From Rhodospirillales bacterium (GTDB taxonomy: Bacteria > Pseudomonadota > Alphaproteobacteria > Acetobacterales > Acetobacteraceae), in the NCBI GenBank assembly GCA_025352665.1, contig JANXSM010000080.1, forward strand, positions 62,001-126,000: a stretch of 64,000 nt of DNA, written 5' to 3'. Positions 51,172 to 59,563 of this stretch are shown piece after piece (position 1 is the first letter of the stretch; the number at the start of each line of letters is the position of its first letter). Position numbers and translations under genes: made by a program. The notes beneath the pieces were generated by a model, which had not been told where the DNA came from, made no database searches, and saw nothing but the letters and a program-made list of their open reading frames with translations.

Positions 51172-51669
51172 ATGAGCAACTTCCCGGCCCTTACCGAACG
51201 CGTCGCTGGCAAACGTGCTGAAGTTCAGCAAGTTCGTCGCACGCTAGAATTGCTCGAAGTCGAGTTGAGAGTTTGGGAAAGCGCGCTGTCGCTGGTGACG
51301 GATGGCAATTTTTCCCTATCGCAGACAGAATCTACAGGAACCATCGGCAAGAAAATCGTCTCTCAAGACTTGTTCAACCCAACAGCTGGCGCGAAGTTTG
51401 GGAAGCGCGGGATGAACGCAATGTGGAAAGAGATCGCTTTCAATGTTAGTGAATTGTACCCCAACGCGTTTAACCTTGATCAGTTGAGCGAAGCTGCTGA
51501 ACTAAGCGGTCACAAAATCCCACGCGCGACACTGCGCTCGCAAATGGCAAACTATGCCAAAGTTGGGCTTATCGAGCGTATTTCGGTTGGGGTGTTCAGA
51601 TTAACAGATACAGGTCGCGCAGCAGCCGGCGTGCTGTCGGTCGAAAAGATTGAGCCGCCCAGCGTATGA
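51172..51669 (+). CDS. Orphan protein with coiled-coil and winged-helix-like regions
   Basis: This 165-residue protein is unlike its neighbours in base composition: it is AT-richer with mixed codon use. Residues 1-45 form a probable coiled coil (ALTERVAGKRAEVQQVRRTL). From about 80 the sequence (MNAMWKEIAFNVSELYPNAF, LSEAAELSGHKIPRATLRSQ, YAKVGLIERISVGVFRLTD) reads like a winged-helix domain. No family could be named. It has its own promoter and terminator and no operon partners. It is a good candidate for horizontal transfer. Confidence 0.75.
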   Translation: MSNFPALTERVAGKRAEVQQVRRTLELLEVELRVWESALSLVTDGNFSLSQTESTGTIGKKIVSQDLFNPTAGAKFGKRGMNAMWKEIAFNVSELYPNAFNLDQLSEAAELSGHKIPRATLRSQMANYAKVGLIERISVGVFRLTDTGRAAAGVLSVEKIEPPSV

Positions 51670-51688
51670 CGCGGGCGGCTCTCACTGA

Positions 51689-51718
51689 GTTGGGTGAACC
51701 GTACGGGTTCATCCCAAC
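51689..51718 (+). terminator. Hairpin after the orphan gene
   Basis: GTTGGGTGAACC at 51689-51700 pairs with GGTTCATCCCAAC at 51706-51718 with a single bulged base and a short loop. It begins 19 bases past the stop codon of the orphan gene. ATTT follows, a weak T-tract. Confidence 0.55.
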
Positions 51719-51863
51719 ATTTAGGCGGTTGACTACCGCTACCTTCAACCCCGGTAAGAGCCGGTGAAATGGTAGGTGTTTCATGCGCAAAAAGCGCATA
51801 TTAGAAGTCTAGAGATCGCGCTCCGGGTGGTTCCAGTCAAACCTCTCGGAGCGCTTTCTCCGG

Positions 51864-52097
51864 TTGCCGGGGTACCATCCCTTGGCAGAATCCGTCAAGC
51901 ATTCCTTGCGCTTATCTTTGGTCGAGGCGCAAAAATCGCGCCGCATCAGCGAGTTTGCAGATCAGGAAGCAAGACGTGGCGTTCCTGACGTGGTTGCCGA
52001 TGCCCTCTTAGGAAGCTTGCAAAAGCTTATCATACAGCCGCAAGCAACAGATCAAACATCGCATTTTCCATCTGGCGATGGTTCGAGCGATACGTGA
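51864..52097 (+). pseudogene. Probable gene fragment cut by an insertion remnant
   Basis: An open frame reads HPLAESVKHSLRLSLVEAQK, then SRRISEFADQEARRGVPDVV and ADALLGSLQKLI. It has convincing amino acid composition up to about 52010, where the insertion-sequence remnant begins; beyond that it is antisense to the transposase. The beginning is unclear, since upstream sequence is in other frames. It may be the tail of an islet gene broken by the IS. Confidence 0.35.
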
Positions 52098-52343
52098 ACT
52101 CGCCAAGGTAGCGATCCATGTATTTTGCCGAGACGTGAATGTGCGTCGAACGAATGGAGCTTTTGAAAAGTTTCCAAAAGCTTTTAACGTGGTTCGTATG
52201 ATGCACCGCACCGCACCGCGGCGATAGCCGTAGTAGGCCCACTCCTTAGCGCCATGCTTGACGGAGCCGTGCTTATAGCCGTCAGTAGTCAGTAAAACGT
52301 AGGCCACAAATTCATCCGTCGAGACGATGGAGCCCGGCTCCAC
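52008..52343 (-). pseudogene. Decayed IS1595/ISXO2-type transposase fragment
   Basis: Read on the minus strand, one frame gives GSIVSTDEFVAYVLLTTDGY and KHGSVKHGAKEWAYYGYRRG. After a frameshift near 52210, another frame gives HHTNHVKSFWKLFKSSIRST, HVSAKYMDRYLGEFTYRSNH and RQMENAMFDLL. These match the catalytic domain of IS1595-family DDE transposases (second Asp as TDE, HTN, FWxxxK). The N-terminal half is missing and no terminal inverted repeats were found. It is an inactive remnant marking the islet. Confidence 0.8.
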
Positions 52344-52350
52344 TTTGGAT

Positions 52351-52771
52351 GAGTTTCATTCAGCAGTATATCGGGCCACTGTCGCCGAAGTCGCATAGAC
52401 AAGGCCAATCACCCAATACCCACTGACCCAACATTCCATTCGGACTCATAATGCTGGGTCAAATATTTGGATACACCTTGCGTAGTTTCCAATCTACGGG
52501 CCGCCAACCAATTCGCCCATCGCACCAGTAGAGGAGAGTGTCGAGCCCAACAGCGACCGGTGCACGCGAGCCACGAGCGTTTAACGCCTACTCCACCGCA
52601 TCGCCAACAGTGCTGACTGTCGATGTAATCGCCTCCTCTCCACGTAGGAGAGCGACCCCGAAACTCCGATCACCGCCCGGAACGCAGCCGAGAAGGAGCG
52701 ACGGACCGGTCAAACCCGACACAAACGGCACACCCGATCAAAGTTTATCGGCAAATACCTGAGGTCATCAT
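52351..52771. other. 421-bp stretch without a recognisable gene
   Basis: Composition is mixed and the only open frames are short (longest about 74 codons at 52538) with Ser/Thr/Arg-rich translations that look random. It may contain further decayed mobile sequence. A pair CCTCTCCACG/CGTAGGAGAG near 52638 forms an imperfect hairpin. No gene is called. Confidence 0.5.
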
Positions 52772-53257
52772 TCACCCATCCCCAACTGCCTGCCCCAACA
52801 ACCCCAACCCCGCCGCCCCAAAAGCCCGCATATTCGCCACCCGATCCGCTGACCCCGTCTCCAGCGTCCGGCTCATCTCAACCGGCCCCGCCACCGCAAA
52901 GCAACTATGCCCGGCCGCATCGCCATAACTGTTGCCAGTCGGCCCCGCCGCTCCCGTTTCCACCAACGCCCAGGTCGCCCCCAGCCGCACCCGCAACCGC
53001 CGCGCCATCAACATCGCGTAAGCCTCGCTCGCCGAGCGCAGCCCCTCCATGTCGGCCGAGGTGATGCCGAGCAACCCAGCCCGGGCCTGCTTGGTATAAA
53101 CCACCGCACCCCCCAGAAAATAACGCGAGGCCCCGGCCTGCGCCAACAAACTGGCGGAAATCAACCCACCGGAGGACGACTCGCCCACCGCCACAGTCTC
53201 GCTCCGCGCCCGCAGCAACGCCGCGAGCGCCTCGGCCTGGGGAAGCAACGACTGCAT
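52772..53257 (-). CDS. CinA C-terminal-domain amidase (PncC-like)
   Basis: This 161-residue protein consists only of the CinA C-terminal domain: VAVGESSSGGLISASLLAQAG, YFLGGAVVYTKQARAGLLGI and ETGAAGPTGNSYGDAAGHSC. PncC-type members hydrolyse nicotinamide mononucleotide to recycle NAD. Residue patterns GESSSGG and YT match, although TGIAGPxG reads TGAAGPTG. AGGAG upstream of the ATG at 53257 decides the start. It is the last gene of the minus-strand CoA cluster, 19 bases after the hydratase. Confidence 0.85.
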   Translation of the reverse strand: MQSLLPQAEALAALLRARSETVAVGESSSGGLISASLLAQAGASRYFLGGAVVYTKQARAGLLGITSADMEGLRSASEAYAMLMARRLRVRLGATWALVETGAAGPTGNSYGDAAGHSCFAVAGPVEMSRTLETGSADRVANMRAFGAAGLGLLGQAVGDG

Positions 53258-53276
53258 GGCACTCTCCTGACCAGCG

Positions 53277-54032
53277 TTACCGCCCGACAAACACCGCCGC
53301 GCGCTTCTCCAGAAATGCCGCCTTCCCCTCCGCATGATCCGCGCTGAGGAACAGCATCGACTGCACCGTCCGCTCCCACTCCAACGCCTCCGCCAGCCCC
53401 TGCGAAAGGAACGATTTCGTCATTGCAATCGGCAGCGGCGCACTCGCTGCAAGCGACCCTGCCAGCACCAGCGCCTCCGCCTGCGCACCACCCTTCGCCA
53501 CCACGCGATCAACCAGCCCGATTGTCTCCGCCCGAACCGCGTCCACCGGGGCGCCATGCAACAGCATCTGCCGCGCCCGCCCCTCGCCAATCCGCCGCGG
53601 CAGCGTGTGCAGCAACCCGAAATCGGCCACCAACCCCACTTTGCCGAACGCCGCCATGAACCGCGCATCCTCCGCCGCCACAATCGTGTCGCAGCACAGC
53701 GCCAGCGCCAGCCCCGCTCCCACCGCCCAGCCCTCAACCGCTGCCACAATCGGTTTGGAGCTTTCGATCAGCAACCGAACCAGCCGGTGACTGATCCGAA
53801 ACCGCTCCCGCCCCCCGGCGATATCGGCCACGTTCATGCCCGTGACATCAGCGCCCGCCGAGAAATTGCCCCCAGCCCCGGTCAGCACAATGGCCCGCAC
53901 CGAGGCATCCGCCTCCAGCACCTCCATCGCCGCCACCAGCTCCTCGCGCAACGCCATCGCCAGCGCATTGCGCCGGGCGGGAACGTCGAGCACCAGCAGC
54001 GCCGTGGCCCCCAGCCGCTCCTGTCGCAGCAT
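53277..54032 (-). CDS. Enoyl-CoA hydratase/isomerase family protein
   Basis: This 251-residue crotonase-fold protein has the oxyanion motifs IVLTGAGGNFSAGADVTGM and AVEGWAVGAGLALALCCDTI. ARFMAAFGKVGLVADFGLLH follows, in which an Asp occupies the position of one catalytic Glu, so it may be an isomerase or another crotonase reaction rather than a hydratase. Its start overlaps the CoA-transferase stop (TGATG). Confidence 0.88.
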   Translation of the reverse strand: MLRQERLGATALLVLDVPARRNALAMALREELVAAMEVLEADASVRAIVLTGAGGNFSAGADVTGMNVADIAGGRERFRISHRLVRLLIESSKPIVAAVEGWAVGAGLALALCCDTIVAAEDARFMAAFGKVGLVADFGLLHTLPRRIGEGRARQMLLHGAPVDAVRAETIGLVDRVVAKGGAQAEALVLAGSLAASAPLPIAMTKSFLSQGLAEALEWERTVQSMLFLSADHAEGKAAFLEKRAAVFVGR

Positions 54033-54667
54033 CAGAAGTGCAGCGCTGCGTCGGTCGCCGCCATCAACGCCTCACGCGTCAAACCCTCGGCCATTTCCAC
54101 CACATGAAATCCGTCTGCGAGAATATCCAGCACCGCCATGTTGGTGAACACGCGCTTCACCGCCCCCACCGCCGTCAGCGGATAGCTGCACCGGCGCGCC
54201 AGTTTCGAGCGACCGTCCTTGGTGGTGTGTTCCATCACCACCCACAGCCGCTTCGCCCCCGCCGCCAGATCCATCGCACCGCCGACGGCCGGCGCCGTGT
54301 CGTTCTCGCTGGTGGCCCAGTTGGCGATGTCGCCATTCTCAGCCACCTCGAACGCCCCCAGCACGCACAGATCGATATGCCCGCCGCGGATCATCGCAAA
54401 GCTGTCGGCGTGATGCACATAGGCACCCCCCTCCCGCAGCGTCACATACTGCTTGCCCGCATTGATCAGCCAAGGGTCCACTTCCCCCTCCGCCGGCGCC
54501 GGCCCCATGCCAAGCACGCCGTTCTCGGAATGAAAGATCACCTCGCGCGAGGCCTCCACGTGGTCCGCCACCAGGGTGGGAATGCCGATGCCCAGGTTCA
54601 CATACCACCCCTCGGGAATATCGGCTGCCACGCGCGCCGCCATCTGCGGACGGGTCCAAAGGTTCAT
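54032..54667 (-). CDS. CoA-transferase subunit B
   Basis: This 211-residue protein is a 3-oxoacid/3-oxoadipate CoA-transferase beta subunit: VNLGIGIPTLVADHV and the catalytic Glu48 in HSENGVLGMGP, then DLCVLGAFEVAENGDIANW and the late MEHTTKDGRSKLARRCSYPL. It transfers CoA from succinyl-CoA or an acyl-CoA to a 3-oxoacid. Start overlaps subunit A as ATGA. Gene pair A-B is in the normal order. Confidence 0.92.
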   Translation of the reverse strand: MNLWTRPQMAARVAADIPEGWYVNLGIGIPTLVADHVEASREVIFHSENGVLGMGPAPAEGEVDPWLINAGKQYVTLREGGAYVHHADSFAMIRGGHIDLCVLGAFEVAENGDIANWATSENDTAPAVGGAMDLAAGAKRLWVVMEHTTKDGRSKLARRCSYPLTAVGAVKRVFTNMAVLDILADGFHVVEMAEGLTREALMAATDAALHF

Positions 54668-55338
54668 GCTGTCACTCCTGGCACATGGATGACGCGATTG
54701 ACGAAAATCCCGGGCGTTACGATCGCCTCCGGGTCCAGCGATCCCAACGGCACGATATGATACGCCTGCACAATGGTCATCCGCCCGGCCGTTGCCATCA
54801 CCGCGTTGAAGTTGCGGCCGGATTTGTTGTAGGTCAGGTTCCCCCAACGATCCGCATTCCACGCTTCCACCAACGCCACATCGCCGTGCAACGCGGTCTC
54901 TAAAATCATCATCCGCCCGTCGATCTCGCGCACTTCCTTGCCCTCGGCCAGCTTGGTGCCCACGCCGGTCGGCGTATAGAACCCGCCCACCCCGGCGCCG
55001 GCCGCGCGCATCCGCTCGGCAAGTGTCCCCTGTGGCACAATCTCCAGCTCCAGCCGCCCCGCGCGATACAGTTCCTCGAACACCACCGAACCCGAACTGC
55101 GCGGATAGCTGCAGATGATCCGGCGAACCCGCCCCAGCTCCATCAGCAGCGCCAGCCCGGTCCGTCCCGTCCCCGCATTGTTCGCGACGACAACAAGATC
55201 TTTGGCGCCTTGCTCGATCAGCCCGTCCAACAGCGCATCTGGCTGCCCGACCGAGCCGAAACCGCCGAGCAGCACCGTGCTGCCATCGGCAATCCCCGCC
55301 ATCGCCTCGGCCATGCTGCGGACAATCTTGTCGATCAT
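54664..55338 (-). CDS. CoA-transferase subunit A
   Basis: This 224-residue protein has the alpha-subunit features: VLLGGFGSVGQPDALLDGLI, VVANNAGTGRTGLALLMELG, PQGTLAERMRAAGAGVGGFY and TPTGVGTKLAEGKEVREIDG. It forms a heteromeric CoA-transferase with the following gene. The PcaIJ/ScoAB/AtoDA groups share this pattern; the acyl group cannot be told from sequence alone. Confidence 0.92.
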   Translation of the reverse strand: MIDKIVRSMAEAMAGIADGSTVLLGGFGSVGQPDALLDGLIEQGAKDLVVVANNAGTGRTGLALLMELGRVRRIICSYPRSSGSVVFEELYRAGRLELEIVPQGTLAERMRAAGAGVGGFYTPTGVGTKLAEGKEVREIDGRMMILETALHGDVALVEAWNADRWGNLTYNKSGRNFNAVMATAGRMTIVQAYHIVPLGSLDPEAIVTPGIFVNRVIHVPGVTA

Positions 55339-55369
55339 TCCTATGCCATCCCGTCAGAGGTCTTCCGGC

Positions 55370-57487
55370 TTAACCCCGTGGTCCGGATGGCACAAGCTCC
55401 AGCACCGCATCCGCCGCAAACGCCCCCGATGCCGTCGCAAACACCGGATTAAGGTCGATCGCCAGCAGCCGCGGCCCCGCCTGGTGCGCAAACACCGAAA
55501 GGCGAGACAGCATCCCCGCCAGTGCTCCAATGTCGCAAGGCACCGTCCCCCGCGCCCCGGTCAACAGCCCCAATCCCCGAATGGAACGGATCATCGCCTC
55601 CGCCTCAACCACCCCAAACGGGCACCGCCGCAGCACGACATCCCCGAGCAACTCAACAAATATGCCGCCCAGCCCAAACACCGCGATCGGCCCGAACACC
55701 GGGTCCCGATGGATCCCCATGATGCACTCCACCCCGCGCGTCTGCTGGCACACCAGCACCCCCGCCACCCGCGCCCCCGCAGGTGCGCGCGAAACCAGCG
55801 TGGCAAACCCGGCCCTGACGGCGTCAGCCGAGTCAACCCCTATCAGCACGCCACCGATTTCAGACTTGTGCAGAATATCCGGCGACAAAATCTTCATCAC
55901 CACCGGAAAGCCAAACCCCTCCGCCACCACAACCGCCTGCTCCGCATCCACGCAGGCCCGCTCAGCCACGATGTCGATCCCCGCCAACCCGAGCAACAGC
56001 TTCGCCTCAGCCTCATCGGGTGCAAACTCCGGCAAGGAAAGCGGCAAGATTTCGGGCAACGCCGAAAACGCGGGTGCCGCAAAGGCCTCGCCAAACCGCC
56101 CCATCGCATGCAACGCCACCACCGCGCGCGTCGGGTCCTCGAACACCAGAAACCCATCTGCCTCATACGCCGCAACAACATCCGCCGAGGCGATCACATT
56201 CAGCGCATAAAGCCGGTCGGGATGGCGCGACACCACTGCCCCCAGCTCCGCCCGTATCTTCGGCGCCAGCGACGCCACGCCGCCTGCCTGGGTAAAGAAT
56301 GCCAGCACCGAGCGATACCCGCCATGCTCCACCATCGCCTCGGCAAAATGGCCGATCAGACTCGTGTCATTGAAAACCTGCGCGGTGCAGTCAACAGGGT
56401 TGCGCGGGCTCGCAAACGGCACCCGCGCCAGCAGCGCCTGCTGCGCCGCCTCGGGCATTTCAGGCATGGCCAACCCCAACTGCTCCGCGACATCGCTGAC
56501 CAGCACGCCCGCCCCGCCCGAAAGCGTGATCATCCCCAGCGTGTTCCCCACCGGATAAATCCGCCGCGTCGCCGCATACACGATGTCGACCATCTCCTCG
56601 GTCGTCCGCGCCCGCACCACCGCGAAATCGCCCAGCACCGCCGAAGTCACCGCATCGTCGCCGGTAAGAGACGCCGTATGAGACTGCGCGGCACTTCGCC
56701 CAAGCCTGCTGCGCCCCACCTTCATCATCACCACCGGCTTGCGCGCCGCACGCGCTGCCGCAAGCGCTGCCAGAAAGCTGTCGCTCTCGTGAATCCCCTC
56801 CGCATACGCCGCGATCACCTCGGTCTCAGGGTCCTCCGCCAACCACCCGATCACATCGCCGATCGTCACATCCGCTTCATTGCCCGTCGTCACCACAACC
56901 GGCGTGCCAATCCCCCGATTGCGCATCAACGAAAAGATATGCGTGCCATAGGCGCCAGACTGGCTGGCGATCCCAACGCGCCCAGCCGGCGAAAACCCCG
57001 CCTCAAGCGAGGATGAAAAAATCGGATAATACCCCAGCCGATCGTTGAACAACCCAAGACAGTTCGGCCCCAGCAAGCGCATTCCCGAAGCCCGCGCCGC
57101 CCGCACCATCTCCGCCTGCGCCGAAGTCTCCGGTCCACACCGGCTCGGATCGACCTCCGCAAACCCTGCTGTAAACACAATGGCGGCACGCACCCCCATC
57201 CGCGCCAACTCCGCCACCGCCTCAACGGCAAGCCCGCCGGAAACCGCCACAATCGCCACATCCGGCACCTCCGGCAGCTCCGCCAGAGACGCATACGCCG
57301 GCAAACCCTGGATTTCCGACCGGTTTGGATTGACCGGAAAAATCCGCCCGCCAAACCCACGTTGCAGCATATAAGCAATCGGCCGCCCCCCGATCCGCGT
57401 TGGATCGGAGGAAGCGCCCAGCACCGTGATCGACCGCGGCGCCAACATCGGCGTCAAACTCGAGAACCTGTTGGCTTCAGTCATCAA
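55370..57487 (-). CDS. ADP-forming acyl-CoA synthetase (fused, acetyl-CoA-synthetase-like)
   Basis: This 705-residue protein has an N-terminal CoA-binding domain (ITVLGASSDPTRIGGRPIAY, IFPVNPNRSEIQGLPAYAS), then the ligase domains (RVGIASQSGAYGTHIFSLMR, SGGAGVLVSDVAEQLGL). A C-terminal ATP-grasp domain follows (ADAVRAGFATLVSR, PVFGPIAVFGLGGIFVELLG). These NDP-forming enzymes make acyl-CoA from an acid, ATP and CoA, or the reverse. It lies between dctA and the CoA-transferase, so the activated acid may be one taken up by these transporters. The start MMTEANRF gives two ATGs. Confidence 0.92.
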   Translation of the reverse strand: MMTEANRFSSLTPMLAPRSITVLGASSDPTRIGGRPIAYMLQRGFGGRIFPVNPNRSEIQGLPAYASLAELPEVPDVAIVAVSGGLAVEAVAELARMGVRAAIVFTAGFAEVDPSRCGPETSAQAEMVRAARASGMRLLGPNCLGLFNDRLGYYPIFSSSLEAGFSPAGRVGIASQSGAYGTHIFSLMRNRGIGTPVVVTTGNEADVTIGDVIGWLAEDPETEVIAAYAEGIHESDSFLAALAAARAARKPVVMMKVGRSRLGRSAAQSHTASLTGDDAVTSAVLGDFAVVRARTTEEMVDIVYAATRRIYPVGNTLGMITLSGGAGVLVSDVAEQLGLAMPEMPEAAQQALLARVPFASPRNPVDCTAQVFNDTSLIGHFAEAMVEHGGYRSVLAFFTQAGGVASLAPKIRAELGAVVSRHPDRLYALNVIASADVVAAYEADGFLVFEDPTRAVVALHAMGRFGEAFAAPAFSALPEILPLSLPEFAPDEAEAKLLLGLAGIDIVAERACVDAEQAVVVAEGFGFPVVMKILSPDILHKSEIGGVLIGVDSADAVRAGFATLVSRAPAGARVAGVLVCQQTRGVECIMGIHRDPVFGPIAVFGLGGIFVELLGDVVLRRCPFGVVEAEAMIRSIRGLGLLTGARGTVPCDIGALAGMLSRLSVFAHQAGPRLLAIDLNPVFATASGAFAADAVLELVPSGPRG

Positions 57488-57558
57488 ATTATGTCTCCGC
57501 CCCCCACATCAAACCGTCGAGGCGGGCCGCTGGCAAGCCGGCACCAGGCCTGACGCCT

Positions 57559-58848
57559 TTACATCACCAACTGTTCAGCACGGCTGGCGTTGAGCACGCG
57601 GCGCGCGCGGTCCATGTCCATGGTGCCTTCCCAGCGCGCGATGACGATGCTGGCCACCGCGTTGCCATAAAGGTTGGTGATGGAGCGGGCTTCGCTCATG
57701 AACCGATCCACGGCGAACACCAGCACGATGCTGGCCACTGGGATTTTGCCGTTCAGCGTGGCCAGCGTGGCCGCCAGGGTAATGAATCCACCGCCGGTAA
57801 TCGCGGCAGCCCCTTTGGACGTCAGCAGCAGGATCAATAGAATAAACGCCCAATCTTCCAGGCTCAGCGGAATATTCAGCGCCTGCGAGATGAACGCGAT
57901 CGCCATGGTGAAGTAGATCGAGGTGCCATCGAGGTTGAACGCATAGCCCAGCGGGATCACCAGCCCCACCAGTGACTGGCCGCAGCCGAGCCGTTCCATC
58001 TTCTCCATCAGCGTCGGCAGCGCCGCCTCGGAGGACGAGGTGCCAAGAACGATGAAGAACTCATCGCTGAGATAGCGCATCAACTTGAAGATATTCAGCC
58101 CGCACAGCGCCATCACCGTGCCGAGCACGACAAATATGAACACCGCGCAAGTGATGTAGAAGGCGCCCATCAGCCAGGCCAACGAGAACAACGTGCGAAT
58201 GCCGTAGGTGCCGATCACGAAGGCCATTGCCCCGAACGCCCCGATTGGCGCCACCTTCATGATCAGCCCCACCAGGCGGAAGAAGGCGTGGCTGACTTCG
58301 TCCAAGATGTTGACGAGCTGCTTGCCCCGCTCGCCCAGCTGCGCGCAGGCGATGCCGAACAGCACGGCAAAGAACAGCACCGGCAGAATGTCGCCGCGGG
58401 CGAACGCGCCCACCACCGTGTCCGGAATGATGTTGAGGATGAAGTCGGTCACCGAGGTGTGCGGCGCGTTGATGTAGCTCGCCACCGCCTTCGAATCGAG
58501 GCGCGCCGGATCGGCGTTCACGCCCGCCCCGGGCTCGACCACGAAACCGACCAAAAGCCCGATCAGCATAGCGAAGGTGGTGAGCACCTCGAAATACAGG
58601 ATCGTCTTGATGCCGATCCGCCCGACCGCGGCGCTGTCGGAAAGTTTGCCGATACCAACCACAACCGTCAGGAACACGATCGGTGCGATCAGCATCCGCA
58701 CCAGCTTGATGAAGCCGTTGCCGAGTGGCGCCATCTCCTTCGCAAGGTCCGGCGCGAACTGGCCCAGCAACACGCCCGCCACCACGGCGATCAGCACCTG
58801 AAGATACAGCGTCTTGGATACGTTCGCCCGGCTCACGCTTTGTGACAT
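57559..58848 (-). CDS. dctA: C4-dicarboxylate:cation symporter (DctA-type)
   Basis: This 429-residue transporter belongs to the DAACS family: LYLQVLIAVVAGVLLGQFAP, MLIAPIVFLTVVVGIGKLSD, LGTSSSEAALPTLMEKMERL (substrate loop), PLGYAFNLDGTSIYFTMAI and LLLTSKGAAAITGGGFITLA. It takes up succinate, malate or fumarate, or related acids, with cations. GGGAGG precedes the ATG at 58848. It follows livF by four bases, so it appears to be co-transcribed with a Liv system, which is unusual. Confidence 0.94.
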   Translation of the reverse strand: MSQSVSRANVSKTLYLQVLIAVVAGVLLGQFAPDLAKEMAPLGNGFIKLVRMLIAPIVFLTVVVGIGKLSDSAAVGRIGIKTILYFEVLTTFAMLIGLLVGFVVEPGAGVNADPARLDSKAVASYINAPHTSVTDFILNIIPDTVVGAFARGDILPVLFFAVLFGIACAQLGERGKQLVNILDEVSHAFFRLVGLIMKVAPIGAFGAMAFVIGTYGIRTLFSLAWLMGAFYITCAVFIFVVLGTVMALCGLNIFKLMRYLSDEFFIVLGTSSSEAALPTLMEKMERLGCGQSLVGLVIPLGYAFNLDGTSIYFTMAIAFISQALNIPLSLEDWAFILLILLLTSKGAAAITGGGFITLAATLATLNGKIPVASIVLVFAVDRFMSEARSITNLYGNAVASIVIARWEGTMDMDRARRVLNASRAEQLVM

Positions 58849-58852
58849 TCTG

Positions 58853-59563
58853 TCATCCTCCCAGATACGCGCGCGCCACCGCCGGGTTATCGGCAACCTC
58901 ATCCGCAGGACCATGCAGCACGATGGTGCCGGTCTCGATCACATAGGCGGTATCAGCGACTTCAAGCGCGGCAGAGGCATTTTGTTCGACCAGCAGAATC
59001 GTCGTGCCCTCGTTCTTGAGAGCCGTGATGATGGCAAATATCTCGTCCACGAACATCGGTGCCAGGCCCATGCTGGGCTCGTCCAGCAGCAGCAGCCGCG
59101 GTTGGCCCATCAGCGCCCGGCCCATCGCCAGCATCTGCTGCTCGCCCCCGCTCATCGAGCCAGCCAACTGGCCCAGGCGTTCGCGCAGCCGTGGAAACCG
59201 TTGCAACACCTGGTCGCGCCGGCGCGCAATCTCGCCACGATCCGACACCAGCCAGGCGCCCAGCGTCAAATTCTCATCCACGGTCAGCTCAGCGAACACC
59301 TGCCGCCCCTCCGGCACCTGCAACAGGCCCAGCGCTGCCACCTGGTGCGGCCGCAGCCCCGCGATATCCGTGCCATCGAACACAATGCGCCCTGCCCGCG
59401 GCCGGATCAGCCCCGAGATCGCCCGCATCGTGGTGGTTTTGCCGGCCCCATTGGCGCCGATCATGCACACCACCTGCCCCGCGCCCACTTCGAGGTCGAG
59501 CGCATGCACCGCCTCGGTGCGGCCATAGGCAACCGTCACGCCATGCAGCGAAAGCAGGCTCAT
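58853..59563 (-). CDS. livF: Second Liv-type ATPase (LivF)
   Basis: This 236-residue ATPase has Walker A (MIGANGAGKTTTM), GLLQVPEGRQVFAELTVDEN, signature SGGEQQMLAMG, Walker B (LLLLDEPSMGLAP) and VEQNASAAL. It overlaps livG (ATGA). With LivG it energises the second Liv transporter. Confidence 0.92.
   Translation of the reverse strand: MSLLSLHGVTVAYGRTEAVHALDLEVGAGQVVCMIGANGAGKTTTMRAISGLIRPRAGRIVFDGTDIAGLRPHQVAALGLLQVPEGRQVFAELTVDENLTLGAWLVSDRGEIARRRDQVLQRFPRLRERLGQLAGSMSGGEQQMLAMGRALMGQPRLLLLDEPSMGLAPMFVDEIFAIITALKNEGTTILLVEQNASAALEVADTAYVIETGTIVLHGPADEVADNPAVARAYLGG

Noticed and set aside
52538-52762. 74-codon open frame
   Set aside because: Low-complexity Ser/Thr/Arg/Pro translation with no ribosome-binding site or partner gene.
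55115-57016. Plus-strand open frame of 633 codons
   Set aside because: Antisense to the acyl-CoA synthetase; its composition (Arg, His, Pro, Gln) reflects the C-rich strand.
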